Below, one piece after another: positions 7,511 to 16,775 of a stretch of 64,000 bases of DNA. This DNA comes from Pseudarthrobacter sulfonivorans (GTDB taxonomy: Bacteria; Actinomycetota; Actinomycetes; Actinomycetales; Micrococcaceae): positions 124,001 to 188,000 of the forward strand of contig NZ_JANFCZ010000004.1 of the NCBI RefSeq assembly GCF_024391045.1, given 5' to 3'. Both the position numbers and the translations under genes were made by a program. The notes below the pieces were generated by a model, which had not been told where the DNA came from, ran no database searches, and was given only the letters and a program-made list of their open reading frames with translations. Position 1 is the first letter of the stretch, and each line of letters begins with the position of its first letter.

Positions 7511-8371
7511 ATGACTGATCCACTCCTTGCCCACGCCACGGAATACGGCCGCATGTATGCGCGGTCCACCTCCGAACAGTTCTCTGTTCCGTCCATCACC
7601 ACCGTCATCGGCCAGCAGCCGCACGGGCTGGATGGCTGGTTCGGATACATGGGTGCCAGCAGCCTGGCCAAGGACCCGTTGCTCGCCGAATGCCTGGGCA
7701 GCCCGGCAAAAATCCGGCAGGCCGTGAACCGGGCCTCCAAGGCAGCCGAAACCTACCGCGATGATGCCGCCCGGCGCGGGGACCGGGTCCATAACTACTG
7801 TGAGCAGGTTGCCCTCCGGGCCTTGGGCCGGCCGCATGCCATGAAAGAAACCCGCGAGGCTCTGGCGGCCAACGGGGAAGAAGCCTTTGCCGTGCGGTTT
7901 GACGAGTGGTGGGAACTCTACGATGTGGAACCGATCGCCCCCGAAATCACCGTGTGGAACAAGTCCGTGGGCTATGCCGGGACGTTGGACCTCGTGGCCC
8001 GCATCAACGGGCGGATCTGCCTTATCGACTACAAGACCAAAGGCACCACCCGGGACGGTACGGTCAAACCGCTGGATGACAAGGTGGTCATGCAGTTGGT
8101 GGCCGGCATGAAGGCCGAGGAAAGTCTGGTGGACCCGGTTGCAGGGGAGTGGGAGCCGTGGAAGTACGGGGAAAGCCCGCTGCTCCTTGCGGTGGCCATC
8201 GGTGAGACTGAGGTCCGCCCGGTCCGTGCCAACCCCGATGTCCTCAAGCACCACTGGTGGAAGTTCTGCGCCCTGCGCCGGGTCTGGGAGCTCTCGGCGG
8301 ACACACTCGCCGCCGGCAACGCCCTCCTTCCAGTCGCTCCGCCGCCGTCCGCGCAGGTTCGCAGCGCCTAG
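7511..8371 (+). CDS. PD-(D/E)XK nuclease-like protein (RecB/Cas4-type fold), function unknown
   Basis: The 286-residue protein carries a RecB-like nuclease core: an upstream histidine (RRGDRVHNYCEQ, about residues 88-99), then the strand GTLDLVARINGRICLIDYKT at about 157-176, where the GTLD aspartate and the IDYKT Asp-x-Lys give the PD-(D/E)XK metal-binding set. No helicase or cysteine-cluster domain is attached and no CRISPR genes are nearby. It starts at an ATG preceded by AAAGAG. It stands alone between the tRNA block and def. DNA cleavage or end-processing is plausible from the fold; substrate and role are unknown. Confidence 0.75.
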   Translation: MTDPLLAHATEYGRMYARSTSEQFSVPSITTVIGQQPHGLDGWFGYMGASSLAKDPLLAECLGSPAKIRQAVNRASKAAETYRDDAARRGDRVHNYCEQVALRALGRPHAMKETREALAANGEEAFAVRFDEWWELYDVEPIAPEITVWNKSVGYAGTLDLVARINGRICLIDYKTKGTTRDGTVKPLDDKVVMQLVAGMKAEESLVDPVAGEWEPWKYGESPLLLAVAIGETEVRPVRANPDVLKHHWWKFCALRRVWELSADTLAAGNALLPVAPPPSAQVRSA

Positions 8372-8469
8372 CAGTACCGTGGGCGCTCCACAGCGTCAGT
8401 CCCGGGAGCCAGGCCCCTGCACCTAAACTGGATAGGTTCGCCAACACCCACCGTGAGGAAAGACAGCAC

Positions 8470-9063
8470 ATGGCCATTCTGAACATCCGCATCATTGGAG
8501 ATCCCGTGCTGCGCACGGTTGCCGATCCTGTGACGGAATTCGGGCCCGAGCTCGCCAAGCTTGTCGCGGACATGACCGAAACCATGGAGGACGTGGAGGG
8601 TGCCGGCCTGGCCGCTCCCCAGATCGGCGTCAGCCAGCGCGTCTTTACGTACCGGGTGGGCGGGGTCGATGGCCACATCATCAACCCGGTCCTCGAAAAC
8701 AGCGACGATTACCAGCCCGACCACGTTGAAGGCTGCCTCTCCATCCCCGGTCTGGGATTCCCCGTCCGCCGGTTCAGGGCCACCAAAGTCACCGGCGTGG
8801 ACCTGCACGGCAACCCCGTTACCGTGGAGGGCGAGGGAATGCTGGCACGCTGCTTCCAGCACGAGACCGACCACCTCGACGGCATCCTCTATACCGACCG
8901 CCTCGAAGGCGAGGACCGGAAGACCGCACTGCGTTCCATCCGCAACGCGAACTACGACGCCATTACGGAACGCACGACGGCGAAGCGCGCCAAAACGGTC
9001 GGGTCCAGTTTTGGGGGCGCCAGCTTTGGCGGGACCGGCTTCGGCGGCGGCACGAACCCATGA
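8470..9063 (+). CDS. def: Peptide deformylase
   Basis: Removes the N-formyl group from nascent proteins, using a metal ion. All three signatures are present in the 197-residue product: GAGLAAPQIG (44-53), EGCLSIP with metal ligand Cys89, and QHETDHLDG with His131/His135 and catalytic Glu132. The ATG at 8470 is preceded by GAGGAAAG. The last 20 residues form an unusual Gly/Phe/Ser repeat (SFGGASFGGTGFGGG) not needed for activity. It overlaps fmt by ATGA, which pairs deformylation with formylation in one operon. Confidence 0.96.
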   Translation: MAILNIRIIGDPVLRTVADPVTEFGPELAKLVADMTETMEDVEGAGLAAPQIGVSQRVFTYRVGGVDGHIINPVLENSDDYQPDHVEGCLSIPGLGFPVRRFRATKVTGVDLHGNPVTVEGEGMLARCFQHETDHLDGILYTDRLEGEDRKTALRSIRNANYDAITERTTAKRAKTVGSSFGGASFGGTGFGGGTNP

Positions 9064-9980
9064 GGGTCCTTTTTGCCGGGACACCGGCTGTCGCCGTTCC
9101 CTCCCTGGATGCCCTGGTCCGGTCGGGCTTTGACGTCGTCGCTGTCCTGACCCGCCCGGATGCGCCGATTGGCCGCAAACGCGTGCTCACGCCGTCGCCC
9201 GTTGCTGCGCGTGCCGCGGAACTGGGCATCGCCGTCATACACGCCACCCGCGTTGATGACGCCGTGACGGCGCAAATCGCGGCCGCCAAACCGGATGTCG
9301 CAGCCATCGTGGCATACGGCGGATTGATTCCCCGCGCCGCCCTGGATGTGCCGCCTCATGGCTGGATTAACCTGCACTTTTCGCTCCTGCCTGCCTGGCG
9401 AGGGGCTGCCCCCGTGCAGCGGGCCGTCATCGCCGGGGATGATGTGACCGGCGCCGTCACCTTCCTGCTGGAAGAAGGACTGGATACCGGACCTGTTTTC
9501 GGAACGCTGACCGAAAGCGTCAGGGTCGACGACACTGCCGGCGCCCTGCTGGAACGGCTGTCCCACAGTGGGTCGGTCCTGCTCGCACAAACACTGTCCG
9601 CCATTGATGCCGGGAAGGCCGCACCCCAGCCGCAGGCAGGCGACATTTCGCTGGCACCCAAACTGACCATCGATGACGGCAGGCTCGACTGGAAGCAGCC
9701 CGCGTTGGCCATCGGCCGGCGGGCCAGGGGGGTTACTCCCGAGCCCGGGGCCTGGACCATGCTGGAAGGTCAGCGGGTCAAGCTGGAACCCGTCCGGCTT
9801 CGTCCGGGCGCCCCGGCCCTGGCGCCCGGGACGCTGGTGCTGGACGGCAAAAACGTCCTGGTGGGGACAGGGTCCCACGCGGTGGAGCTGACCCGGATCC
9901 AGCCTGCCGGCAAAAAAATGATGGCCGCGGCGGATTGGGCCCGCGGCATGGCTTCACTTGAAAGCGTGGTGTTCGAATGA
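9060..9980 (+). CDS. fmt: Methionyl-tRNA formyltransferase
   Basis: Formylates Met-tRNA(fMet) with 10-formyl-THF. The 306-residue product shows the N-terminal Rossmann domain beginning MRVLFAGTPAVAVPSL and the catalytic segment INLHFSLLPAWRGAAPVQRA, containing the SLLP motif (about 104-121), with the LDTGPVF motif after it. The C-terminal OB-like domain spans about 205-300. Start and stop codons overlap def upstream and rsmB downstream by ATGA, so translation is coupled across all three genes. Confidence 0.96.
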   Translation: MRVLFAGTPAVAVPSLDALVRSGFDVVAVLTRPDAPIGRKRVLTPSPVAARAAELGIAVIHATRVDDAVTAQIAAAKPDVAAIVAYGGLIPRAALDVPPHGWINLHFSLLPAWRGAAPVQRAVIAGDDVTGAVTFLLEEGLDTGPVFGTLTESVRVDDTAGALLERLSHSGSVLLAQTLSAIDAGKAAPQPQAGDISLAPKLTIDDGRLDWKQPALAIGRRARGVTPEPGAWTMLEGQRVKLEPVRLRPGAPALAPGTLVLDGKNVLVGTGSHAVELTRIQPAGKKMMAAADWARGMASLESVVFE

Positions 9981-11536
9981 GCGAGTCCGGCGGTAATGCA
10001 GGCGGCCGAGGCAGGGGCGGCAGCGGCCGGGGCAAGGGCGGACCGCGCGACTCCAGCAAGCGGAATGCCCAGGGCCGCGAACGGAACCGGAGTTCCCAGA
10101 AGAGTTTCACCGAGAACGCTCCCGCTCAGCGCACGCGCCGGGCCGATCCTGCACGCCTGGTGGCCTTCGAGGTGCTCCGTGCGGTCGCCGCAGAGGACGC
10201 CTATGCGAACCTGGTGCTCCCGTCCCGCATCCGCCACCACGGCCTGGACAAACGCGACGCCGGATTCGCCACCGAGCTGAGCTACGGTGCCCTGCGGGGC
10301 CAGGGCACCTACGATGCCATTCTGGCCCACTGCGTGGACCGGCCGCTGGACCAGCTGGACCCTGCCATCCTTGATGCCCTGCGCATCGGCGTCCATCAGC
10401 TGCTGGCCATGCGCGTTCCCGCGCACGCTGCACTGGACCAGACGGTGGGACTGGCCCGCGCAGTGATCGGCGCTGGCCCGTCCGCCCTGATCAATGCGGT
10501 CCTGCGGAAGGTCACGGCCCACACCCTGGACGAGTGGCTGGAGCTGTTGGTGGCCGGGGAAAGCGATGAAACCAAGATCGCATCCCTCCGGTACGCCCAC
10601 CCCGAGTGGATTGTCCGGGCCATGCGCCAGTCCCTCGTGGCGCACGGACGTTCCGCCACCGAAATCAACGACCTCCTGGAAGCCGACAACGCCGCACCGG
10701 TGGTCAACCTGGTCGCCCTGCCGGGGCTCGGCAGCCTGGACGAGGCTTTGGAAAACGGGGCCACCCCGGGTGAACTCGTGGAAGGCTCAGCACTTTCCAG
10801 CGGCGGAGACCTGGGCAGGCTCGCCTCGGTCCGCGAAGGCAGCACCCGCGTCCAGGACGTCGGCTCACAGCTGGTGGCCCGGGCCATGGCCGCCGCCGAT
10901 CTCGGTCCGGCTACCAACCCGGAGCCCAACGGTGCAGACGAACGCTGGCTCGATCTGTGCGCCGGTCCGGGCGGGAAAGCCGCGCTGCTCGCCGCCCTCG
11001 CCCGGCAACAAGGTGCCACGCTGCTCGCCAACGAGCCGGCCCCGCACCGTGCCAAGCTCGTCAGCCAGGCCCTGTCCGCCGTACCGAAGGATGTCTGGCG
11101 CGTCCGGACCGGCGACGGCCGGGAGGTGGGCACTGAACAACCCGGGTCCTTCGACCGTGTCTTAGTGGACGTTCCCTGCAGCGGACTCGGTGCCCTTCGA
11201 CGCCGGCCGGAGTCCCGCTGGCGGCGCACCCCCAAGGACCTGGCCGATCTCGGTCCGTTGCAGCGTGCCCTCCTCAAATCAGCGCTGGACGCCGTCCGCC
11301 CCGGCGGAGTGGTGGCCTACGTCACCTGTTCCCCGCACCCGGCCGAAACAACCGCCGTCGTCACCGACGCGCTCCGCAAACGCGAGGACCTGGAACTGCT
11401 GGACGCTGGCGCCGTAATGGACAGTGTGAGCCTCACCGGGAACCTGGGGGCGGGCCACGACTCCACGGCCCAGCTCTGGCCGCACATCCACAGCACCGAT
11501 GCCATGTTCCTGGCCCTCATCCGCAAGAAGGCCTGA
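9977..11536 (+). CDS. rsmB: 16S rRNA m5C967 methyltransferase with N-terminal NusB domain
   Basis: The 519-residue protein begins with a Gly/Arg-rich basic leader (about 1-50), then a NusB-like RNA-binding domain (about 55-190, PARLVAFEVLRAV onward). A SAM-dependent methyltransferase domain follows with motif I DLCAGPGGKAALLAALA, catalytic motif DVPCSGLGALRRRPE and second conserved cysteine in YVTCSPHPAET. This pattern identifies RsmB/Sun, which methylates C967 of 16S rRNA. The ATGA overlap with fmt places it in the def-fmt-rsmB-rpe translation/metabolism operon, a common actinobacterial order. Confidence 0.94.
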   Translation: MSESGGNAGGRGRGGSGRGKGGPRDSSKRNAQGRERNRSSQKSFTENAPAQRTRRADPARLVAFEVLRAVAAEDAYANLVLPSRIRHHGLDKRDAGFATELSYGALRGQGTYDAILAHCVDRPLDQLDPAILDALRIGVHQLLAMRVPAHAALDQTVGLARAVIGAGPSALINAVLRKVTAHTLDEWLELLVAGESDETKIASLRYAHPEWIVRAMRQSLVAHGRSATEINDLLEADNAAPVVNLVALPGLGSLDEALENGATPGELVEGSALSSGGDLGRLASVREGSTRVQDVGSQLVARAMAAADLGPATNPEPNGADERWLDLCAGPGGKAALLAALARQQGATLLANEPAPHRAKLVSQALSAVPKDVWRVRTGDGREVGTEQPGSFDRVLVDVPCSGLGALRRRPESRWRRTPKDLADLGPLQRALLKSALDAVRPGGVVAYVTCSPHPAETTAVVTDALRKREDLELLDAGAVMDSVSLTGNLGAGHDSTAQLWPHIHSTDAMFLALIRKKA

Positions 11537-11554
11537 CCCGTGAAAGGTTTGCCC

Positions 11555-12235
11555 ATGCCGCAATGCTGCATCAACCCGAGCATCCTCTCCGCCGATTTCG
11601 TCAACCTCGAAGCCGAACTGCAGCGGATCAGCAACGCAGACGCCGTCCACGTGGACGTCATGGACAACCACTTTGTCCCCAACCTCACCCTTGGGCTGCC
11701 CGTGGTCCAGCGGATCCAGGCGGTCAGTCCTGTCCCGCTGGACGCCCACCTGATGATCGCCGACGCCGATCGCTGGGCGCCAGGTTTTGCCGACGCAGGG
11801 CTGGCGTCGGTGACCTTCCACGCCGAGGCGTCCATTGCGCCGGTCAAGCTGGCCCGGGAACTGCGGGCCCGTGGTTCCAAGGCCGGCATGGCACTCCGTC
11901 CTGCCACTGCAGTGGAACCGTATCTGGACATGCTCCAAGAACTGGACATGCTCCTGATCATGACCGTGGAGCCGGGCTTCGGCGGCCAGGCGTTCCTTGA
12001 CCTGACCCTTCCCAAGATCCGCCGGGCCCGCGCGGCCATTGACGGCTCCGGGCTGGAGGTGGCCCTCCAGGTCGACGGCGGTATCACCGAGGAGACGATC
12101 CTTCGGGCCGCCGAAGCGGGCGCCAACGTCTTTGTGGCCGGCTCGGCCGTGTACGGTGCCGGGGACCCCGCCGCCGCCATCGGACGGTTGCGCGAGGCCG
12201 GCAGCCTTAAGTTACGCAGCAGGTCCGGGGAATAG
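11555..12235 (+). CDS. rpe: Ribulose-phosphate 3-epimerase
   Basis: Interconverts D-ribulose 5-phosphate and D-xylulose 5-phosphate in the pentose phosphate pathway. The 226-residue TIM barrel shows NPSILSADF near the start, the metal-site strand [31 protein letters not shown] and the phosphate-binding QVDGGI. The ATG at 11555 is preceded by AAAGG at 8 nt, so I prefer it to the GTG at 11540. It lies 18 bp after rsmB. Ribulose 5-phosphate is also a riboflavin precursor, and the rib operon follows directly. Confidence 0.96.
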   Translation: MPQCCINPSILSADFVNLEAELQRISNADAVHVDVMDNHFVPNLTLGLPVVQRIQAVSPVPLDAHLMIADADRWAPGFADAGLASVTFHAEASIAPVKLARELRARGSKAGMALRPATAVEPYLDMLQELDMLLIMTVEPGFGGQAFLDLTLPKIRRARAAIDGSGLEVALQVDGGITEETILRAAEAGANVFVAGSAVYGAGDPAAAIGRLREAGSLKLRSRSGE

Positions 12236-12278
12236 TCCGGGCCTCCTGTCAGTTATGGCACAATAGCAACACACAATA

Positions 12279-12426
12279 CGTGCTCCGGGGTCGGTGTAAG
12301 TCCGAACCGGCGGTGATAGTCCGCGACCCGCGAGCCGGTGCTTCCCCACCTGGGAGGGAACCGGCGGACGGTTGAACCGGTGAAATTCCGGTACCGACAG
12401 TTAAAGTCTGGATGAGAGAAGCACGT
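12279..12426 (+). ncRNA. FMN riboswitch (RFN element)
   Basis: The conserved RFN core is present in order: GGGGTCGGTGTAAGTCCGAACCGGCGGT near the 5' end, AGTCCGCGACCCG, then AACCGGTGAAATTCCGGTACCGACAGTTAAAGTCTGGATG and GAGAGAAGCACG, with acgtgc at 12279 pairing with gcacgt at 12421. It precedes ribD by about 175 bp. FMN binding should reduce rib expression. A hairpin at 12440-12458 (CGGCGTCA/TGACGCCG) follows, but without a T-tract, which favours translational rather than terminator control. Confidence 0.95.
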
Positions 12427-12484
12427 ACAGCTGTATCTGCGGCGTCATGGTGACGCCGAAGCCTTCTGCTGTCGTATACCCCCG

Positions 12485-12543
12485 GAGCCATCGCGGTTCT
12501 AGAGGGAAGGAACGACACACACATGAACCCTTTGCGATGGCTC
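12485..12543 (+). promoter_or_regulatory. Inverted repeat enclosing the leader-ORF ribosome site
   Basis: GAGCCATCGC (12485-12494) is perfectly complementary to GCGATGGCTC (12534-12543). The 39-nt loop holds the GGGAAGGAACG ribosome-binding region and the ATG at 12523. Formation of this 10-bp stem would place the start region in a closed loop, so it could be the expression platform of the FMN riboswitch. The pairing is visible; the regulatory role is inferred. Confidence 0.5.
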
Positions 12544-12606
12544 TTTGAAGCCAGGGCGCCCCGCACACGGGACGCCGCAAACGCCACAACGGCGGCCGCC
12601 CTATGA
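12523..12606 (+). CDS. 27-codon leader ORF upstream of ribD (translational coupler)
   Basis: ATG at 12523 is preceded by GAGGGAAGGAACG, a good ribosome site, and the frame encodes MNPLRWLFEARAPRTRDAAN then ATTAAAL before TGA at 12604-12606. The stop overlaps the ribD start (ATGA at 12603-12606), while ribD itself has no clear ribosome site. The layout suggests that ribosomes loaded on the leader restart at ribD. The peptide has no obvious signature; it could be a passive coupler. It is too short to be confident of expression. Confidence 0.5.
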   Translation: MNPLRWLFEARAPRTRDAANATTAAAL

Positions 12607-13721
12607 CCGGGGCCGGCAACGTCACGGCATTCAGCGCCGCCGAGACCGCCGCCATGGATACCGCCCTCGAAGCAGCCCTGCGCGGGCCGCGCGGAGCGAA
12701 CCCCCTGGTGGGCGCCGTCGTCATCGATGCCGAAGGGCGGCCCTTGGTGACCGGGTACCACCGCGGTGCCGGGACGCCCCACGCCGAAGCGGACGCGATA
12801 GGCCAGGCCGCAGCGGCAGGGCTGGACCTGACCGACTGCACCATGGTGATCACCCTGGAACCCTGCGACCACAGCGGCCGGACAGGTCCCTGCACACAGG
12901 CGATCATCGCCGCGGGGATCAAGGATGTGGTCTACGCCGTTGATGACCCCCATGACCCGGCCGCCGGCGGCGCAGCCACCCTGCGGAATGCCGGCGTCAT
13001 GGTCCGCAGCGGGCTTGCCGCCGTCGAAGCTTTCGAGCTCAACCGCCAATGGTTCCTGGCCGTGGCCGCCCACCGGCCCTTCGTGACCCTCCACATCGCC
13101 CAGACCTTGGACAGCCGGATCGCTGCGGAGGACGGGACCAGCCAGTGGATTTCGTCCCCCGAGTCCCTCGCGGACAACCACGGCCTGCGGGGACGGATCG
13201 ACGCCATCCTCGTGGGCACCCAGACGGTGCTGGTGGACAACCCCCGGCTCACGGCGCGCGACGCATCCGGAACAACGTCCGGCAAGCAGCCGCTGCGCGC
13301 CGTCATGGGCCTCCGGGAGATCCCGGCGGACGCGGCAGTCCACGGTGAGGATGGGTACGTCCTGCACCTGCCGACGCGCGATCCGCACGAGGCGCTCTCG
13401 GTGCTGTATGCCCAGGGCATCCGGCACGTCATGGTGGAAGGCGGGTCCCGCATCCTCAGCTCATTCCTGGCGGCCGGGCTCGTGGACGAACTCATCGTCT
13501 ACCTCGCGCCCACCCTGCTTGGCTCCGGAACGCCTGCCCTCAGCGGCCTCGGAATCACCACCCTCGCCGACGCCCGGCATTGGGAATGGGACCCGTCAGA
13601 CGGCGGCGCCGTCCAGACCCTGGGCCGGGACCTGAGGCTGCACCTGCGCCCCGAACCCCTCGAAGCTTTGGAACCACAACCATCCCGCACTGCCGCGGAA
13701 CCAGCCATGGGAGGCTACTGA
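12603..13721 (+). CDS. ribD: Bifunctional riboflavin deaminase/reductase RibD
   Basis: Carries out the second and third steps of riboflavin synthesis from the GTP branch: deamination of the pyrimidine, then ribosyl side-chain reduction. The 372-residue protein has the N-terminal cytidine-deaminase-like domain (about 10-150) with zinc site HAEADA and PCDHSGRTGPC. The C-terminal DHFR-like reductase domain (about 155-350) has HIAQTLDSRIAAEDGTSQWI and VMVEGGSRI. First enzyme gene after the FMN riboswitch. Its TGA overlaps the ribE ATG (TGATG). The final 25 residues are poorly conserved. Confidence 0.95.
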   Translation: MTGAGNVTAFSAAETAAMDTALEAALRGPRGANPLVGAVVIDAEGRPLVTGYHRGAGTPHAEADAIGQAAAAGLDLTDCTMVITLEPCDHSGRTGPCTQAIIAAGIKDVVYAVDDPHDPAAGGAATLRNAGVMVRSGLAAVEAFELNRQWFLAVAAHRPFVTLHIAQTLDSRIAAEDGTSQWISSPESLADNHGLRGRIDAILVGTQTVLVDNPRLTARDASGTTSGKQPLRAVMGLREIPADAAVHGEDGYVLHLPTRDPHEALSVLYAQGIRHVMVEGGSRILSSFLAAGLVDELIVYLAPTLLGSGTPALSGLGITTLADARHWEWDPSDGGAVQTLGRDLRLHLRPEPLEALEPQPSRTAAEPAMGGY

Positions 13722-14356
13722 TGTTTACCGGAATAATTGCCGAACAAGGACAGGTGCTGTCCGTGGAGCGGGACGGCGATACCAGCGCAACCCTCCGCCT
13801 GCGCGCCCCCGGCACCACCGAGGGCCTTGCCCTTGGCGGCTCCATTGCCGTGAACGGCGTCTGCCTGACCGCCACCGACATCGCCGGCAAGGAGTTCAGC
13901 GTTGACGTCATGGGCGAAACGCTGGTGCGCAGCACCATCGGTGAACTCGCGGCCGGAGATTCGGTCAACCTGGAGCGCTGCGTCCCTGCGGGCGGCCGGC
14001 TGGACGGACACGTTGTCCAGGGCCACGTCGACGGCGTTGGTCAGCTGCTGGAACGCGAGGCCCTCGGCAACTGGGAGCGCCTCCGGTTTGGCGTGCCGGC
14101 GAACCTTGCCCGCTACATCGCGGAAAAAGGCTCCATCGCCATCGACGGCGTGTCGCTCACCGTGACCGCCGTGAGCCCGGCGGCGGAAGCTGAACCGTGG
14201 TTTGAAGTAGGGCTGATCCCCACCACCCTCGCCGAAACCGGCCTGGGCGCCAAGATCACCGGCAGCCGGGTCAACCTTGAAGTGGATGTGCTGGCCAAAT
14301 ACACCGAGCGGCTGATGGCCTTCAGCACCGGCGCAGCGAACGGAGGAAACCGATGA
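13721..14356 (+). CDS. ribE: Riboflavin synthase, alpha subunit
   Basis: Converts two 6,7-dimethyl-8-ribityllumazines to riboflavin plus the pyrimidine. The 211-residue protein is a tandem lumazine-binding repeat: [14 protein letters not shown] with VNGVCLT in the first half, and [14 protein letters not shown] with [10 protein letters not shown] in the second half. The start MFTGII is diagnostic. It overlaps ribD (TGATG) and ribB (ATGA), so the operon is translated as a coupled unit. The symbol ribE is used here; the same enzyme is ribC in some species. Confidence 0.95.
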   Translation: MFTGIIAEQGQVLSVERDGDTSATLRLRAPGTTEGLALGGSIAVNGVCLTATDIAGKEFSVDVMGETLVRSTIGELAAGDSVNLERCVPAGGRLDGHVVQGHVDGVGQLLEREALGNWERLRFGVPANLARYIAEKGSIAIDGVSLTVTAVSPAAEAEPWFEVGLIPTTLAETGLGAKITGSRVNLEVDVLAKYTERLMAFSTGAANGGNR

Positions 14357-15069
14357 ACGTAACCATCCGGCTGGAGCCGGCACTCGACGGGAGCACGGTG
14401 ACGGCCGCGGCGACGGTCCTGGACCCGGTGGAGGTGGCCGTCCGCGCCATCGCTGCGGGCCAGCCCGTGCTTGTGGTGGACAACGAGGACCGTGAAAACG
14501 AAGGCGACATCATCTTCGCCGCCCAGCACGCCACACCCGCGCTGATGGGCTGGACCATCCGGTACAGCTCCGGCGTCATTTGCGTCCCGCTGACCGGCGA
14601 CCGTGCCGACGCCATGGCGCTGCCGCCCATGACGGCCGTGAACGAGGATTCCAAGGGCACGGCGTACACCGTTTCCTGCGACGCGGCCGTGGGGGTAAGC
14701 ACCGGGATTTCCGCCACGGACCGCGCCCTGACCGCACGTGTCCTGGCAGATCCCGCCGCCGGACCCGCCGCCGTGACACGGCCCGGGCATATTTTCCCGC
14801 TGCGGGCCGTTAATGGGGGAGTGCGTGAACGCCCCGGCCACACCGAAGCGGCCGTGGACCTCTGCCGGCTTGCCGGTCTGGAGCCCGTGGGCGTCATCGC
14901 CGAAGTGGTGTACGACGACGGTGAAATGATGCGGCTTGACGGCCTGCGGGCGTTCGCTGCCGAACACGGATGCCCCCTGATCTCCATTGAGGATCTTGTG
15001 GCTTATCTTGAAGCAGGGGCTGCGGCCCCCGCGGACAGTGACACCGGGCCGGACGCCCGGACGGAGTAG
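14353..15069 (+). CDS. ribB: 3,4-Dihydroxy-2-butanone 4-phosphate synthase
   Basis: Makes the four-carbon riboflavin precursor from ribulose 5-phosphate. The 238-residue protein has the signatures [17 protein letters not shown] (about 42-58), [20 protein letters not shown] and [10 protein letters not shown] with GHTEAAVDL. In many actinobacteria this domain is fused to GTP cyclohydrolase II; here it is a free-standing gene ending in an acidic linker-like tail ([13 protein letters not shown]), with ribA starting 10 bp later behind its own strong ribosome site. Confidence 0.94.
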   Translation: MNVTIRLEPALDGSTVTAAATVLDPVEVAVRAIAAGQPVLVVDNEDRENEGDIIFAAQHATPALMGWTIRYSSGVICVPLTGDRADAMALPPMTAVNEDSKGTAYTVSCDAAVGVSTGISATDRALTARVLADPAAGPAAVTRPGHIFPLRAVNGGVRERPGHTEAAVDLCRLAGLEPVGVIAEVVYDDGEMMRLDGLRAFAAEHGCPLISIEDLVAYLEAGAAAPADSDTGPDARTE

Positions 15070-15079
15070 AGGAGGAACA

Positions 15080-15811
15080 ATGACGGCTTCACGTGTTTCG
15101 GATGACGGCCATATGAACGGCCACCACCCGAAGGCTGCCAGTAACGGCAAGACTCCTCACCCGGTAAGCGGCGGACCCATCGTCCAACTGCCCACCCCGT
15201 TTGGTGACTTTGTGGCCCAGGCTTGGATTGACCTGGCCACCGGTGCCGAGCACCTAGCCGTCACGTCGCCCAATCCGCCGCTCGACGGCCGGGCGCCGCT
15301 GGTGCGCCTGCATTCGGAATGCCTGACGGGGGACGTTTTCGGGTCGTACCGTTGCGACTGCGGCGAACAGCTTGCCTTCGCTTTGGAGATGATCAACGAA
15401 TACGGCGGCACCCTGCTGTACCTGCGCGGCCAGGAAGGGCGCGGCATCGGCCTGGCCAACAAGATCAAGGCCTACGCCCTCCAGGAAGCCGGCTTCGACA
15501 CTGTGGAGGCCAACGAACAGCTCGGCCTGCCGGTGGACGCCCGCTGCTACAAAGCCGCTGCCCAGATCCTGGCGGAGATGGGACTCCACGAAGTGCGGCT
15601 CCTCAGCAACAACCCGGACAAACAGAACAGGCTGGCACAGGCGGGCGTCAGGGTTGTGGAAATGGTGCCCACCGAGGTGCCGTCCCGCGACCAGAACATC
15701 CGCTACCTGCAGACCAAGAAGGACCGCATGGAGCACCGGCTGACGCTGGACACCCACGTGGCCACAGTGCCTGCAGCCGCGGCTGACACTTTTGACAACG
15801 AACAAGACTGA
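15080..15811 (+). CDS. ribA: GTP cyclohydrolase II
   Basis: Opens the GTP imidazole ring to give the committed pyrimidine precursor. The 243-residue protein has RLHSECLTGDVFGSYRCDCG, which contains the zinc cysteines Cys-x(10)-Cys-x-Cys, then LYLRGQEGRGIGL and the C-terminal DARCYKAAAQIL and LLSNNPDK segments. The ATG at 15080 is preceded by AGAGGAGGAACA. About 30 residues at the N-terminus are a non-conserved extension. It is separate from ribB rather than fused, and is followed by ribH 18 bp later. Confidence 0.94.
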   Translation: MTASRVSDDGHMNGHHPKAASNGKTPHPVSGGPIVQLPTPFGDFVAQAWIDLATGAEHLAVTSPNPPLDGRAPLVRLHSECLTGDVFGSYRCDCGEQLAFALEMINEYGGTLLYLRGQEGRGIGLANKIKAYALQEAGFDTVEANEQLGLPVDARCYKAAAQILAEMGLHEVRLLSNNPDKQNRLAQAGVRVVEMVPTEVPSRDQNIRYLQTKKDRMEHRLTLDTHVATVPAAAADTFDNEQD

Positions 15812-16318
<507 letters not shown>

Positions 16319-16421
16319 AGGTCCCGGGCTGGCGGGGCGCGGTGTGTGTTCACTCACATCGCCCCCGTCATGCTACGGCCCGACACGCGCCGTGCTGCCC
16401 GCAGCAAGTAGGCTGTAGGGC

Positions 16422-16685
16422 GTGAAGAATTTCGAGACGCTGTTCGCTGAACTGAGTGAGAAGGCAGCCACCCGCCCGGCAGGCTCCCGCACCGTCGCTG
16501 AATTGGAGTCCGGAGTCCACGGCATCGGCAAGAAAGTCGTGGAGGAAGCGGCCGAAGTCTGGATGGCTGCCGAGTACGAGTCCGACGAAGCCGCGGCCGA
16601 GGAAATCTCCCAGCTGCTCTACCACCTGCAGGTTCTGATGCTCGCCAAAGGGCTGACCCTGGAAGACGTCTACAAGCATCTGTAG
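16422..16685 (+). CDS. hisE: Phosphoribosyl-ATP pyrophosphatase
   Basis: Second step of histidine synthesis. The 87-residue protein is an all-helical MazG-like NTP hydrolase with the signature [20 protein letters not shown] (metal-binding glutamates) and the [20 protein letters not shown] helix. It starts at a GTG with TAGGG upstream. In this organism hisE and hisI are separate genes and not fused. It is followed about 90 bp later by hisG. Confidence 0.94.
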   Translation: MKNFETLFAELSEKAATRPAGSRTVAELESGVHGIGKKVVEEAAEVWMAAEYESDEAAAEEISQLLYHLQVLMLAKGLTLEDVYKHL

Positions 16686-16775
16686 CCACTGCGGCGCCGC
16701 CCGGCCTTCCCGGCCCGCGCGCCCTCCGTGGCCCGATTGCTTGATCAACAGACCTTCCCAACAAGAAAGACCCCC

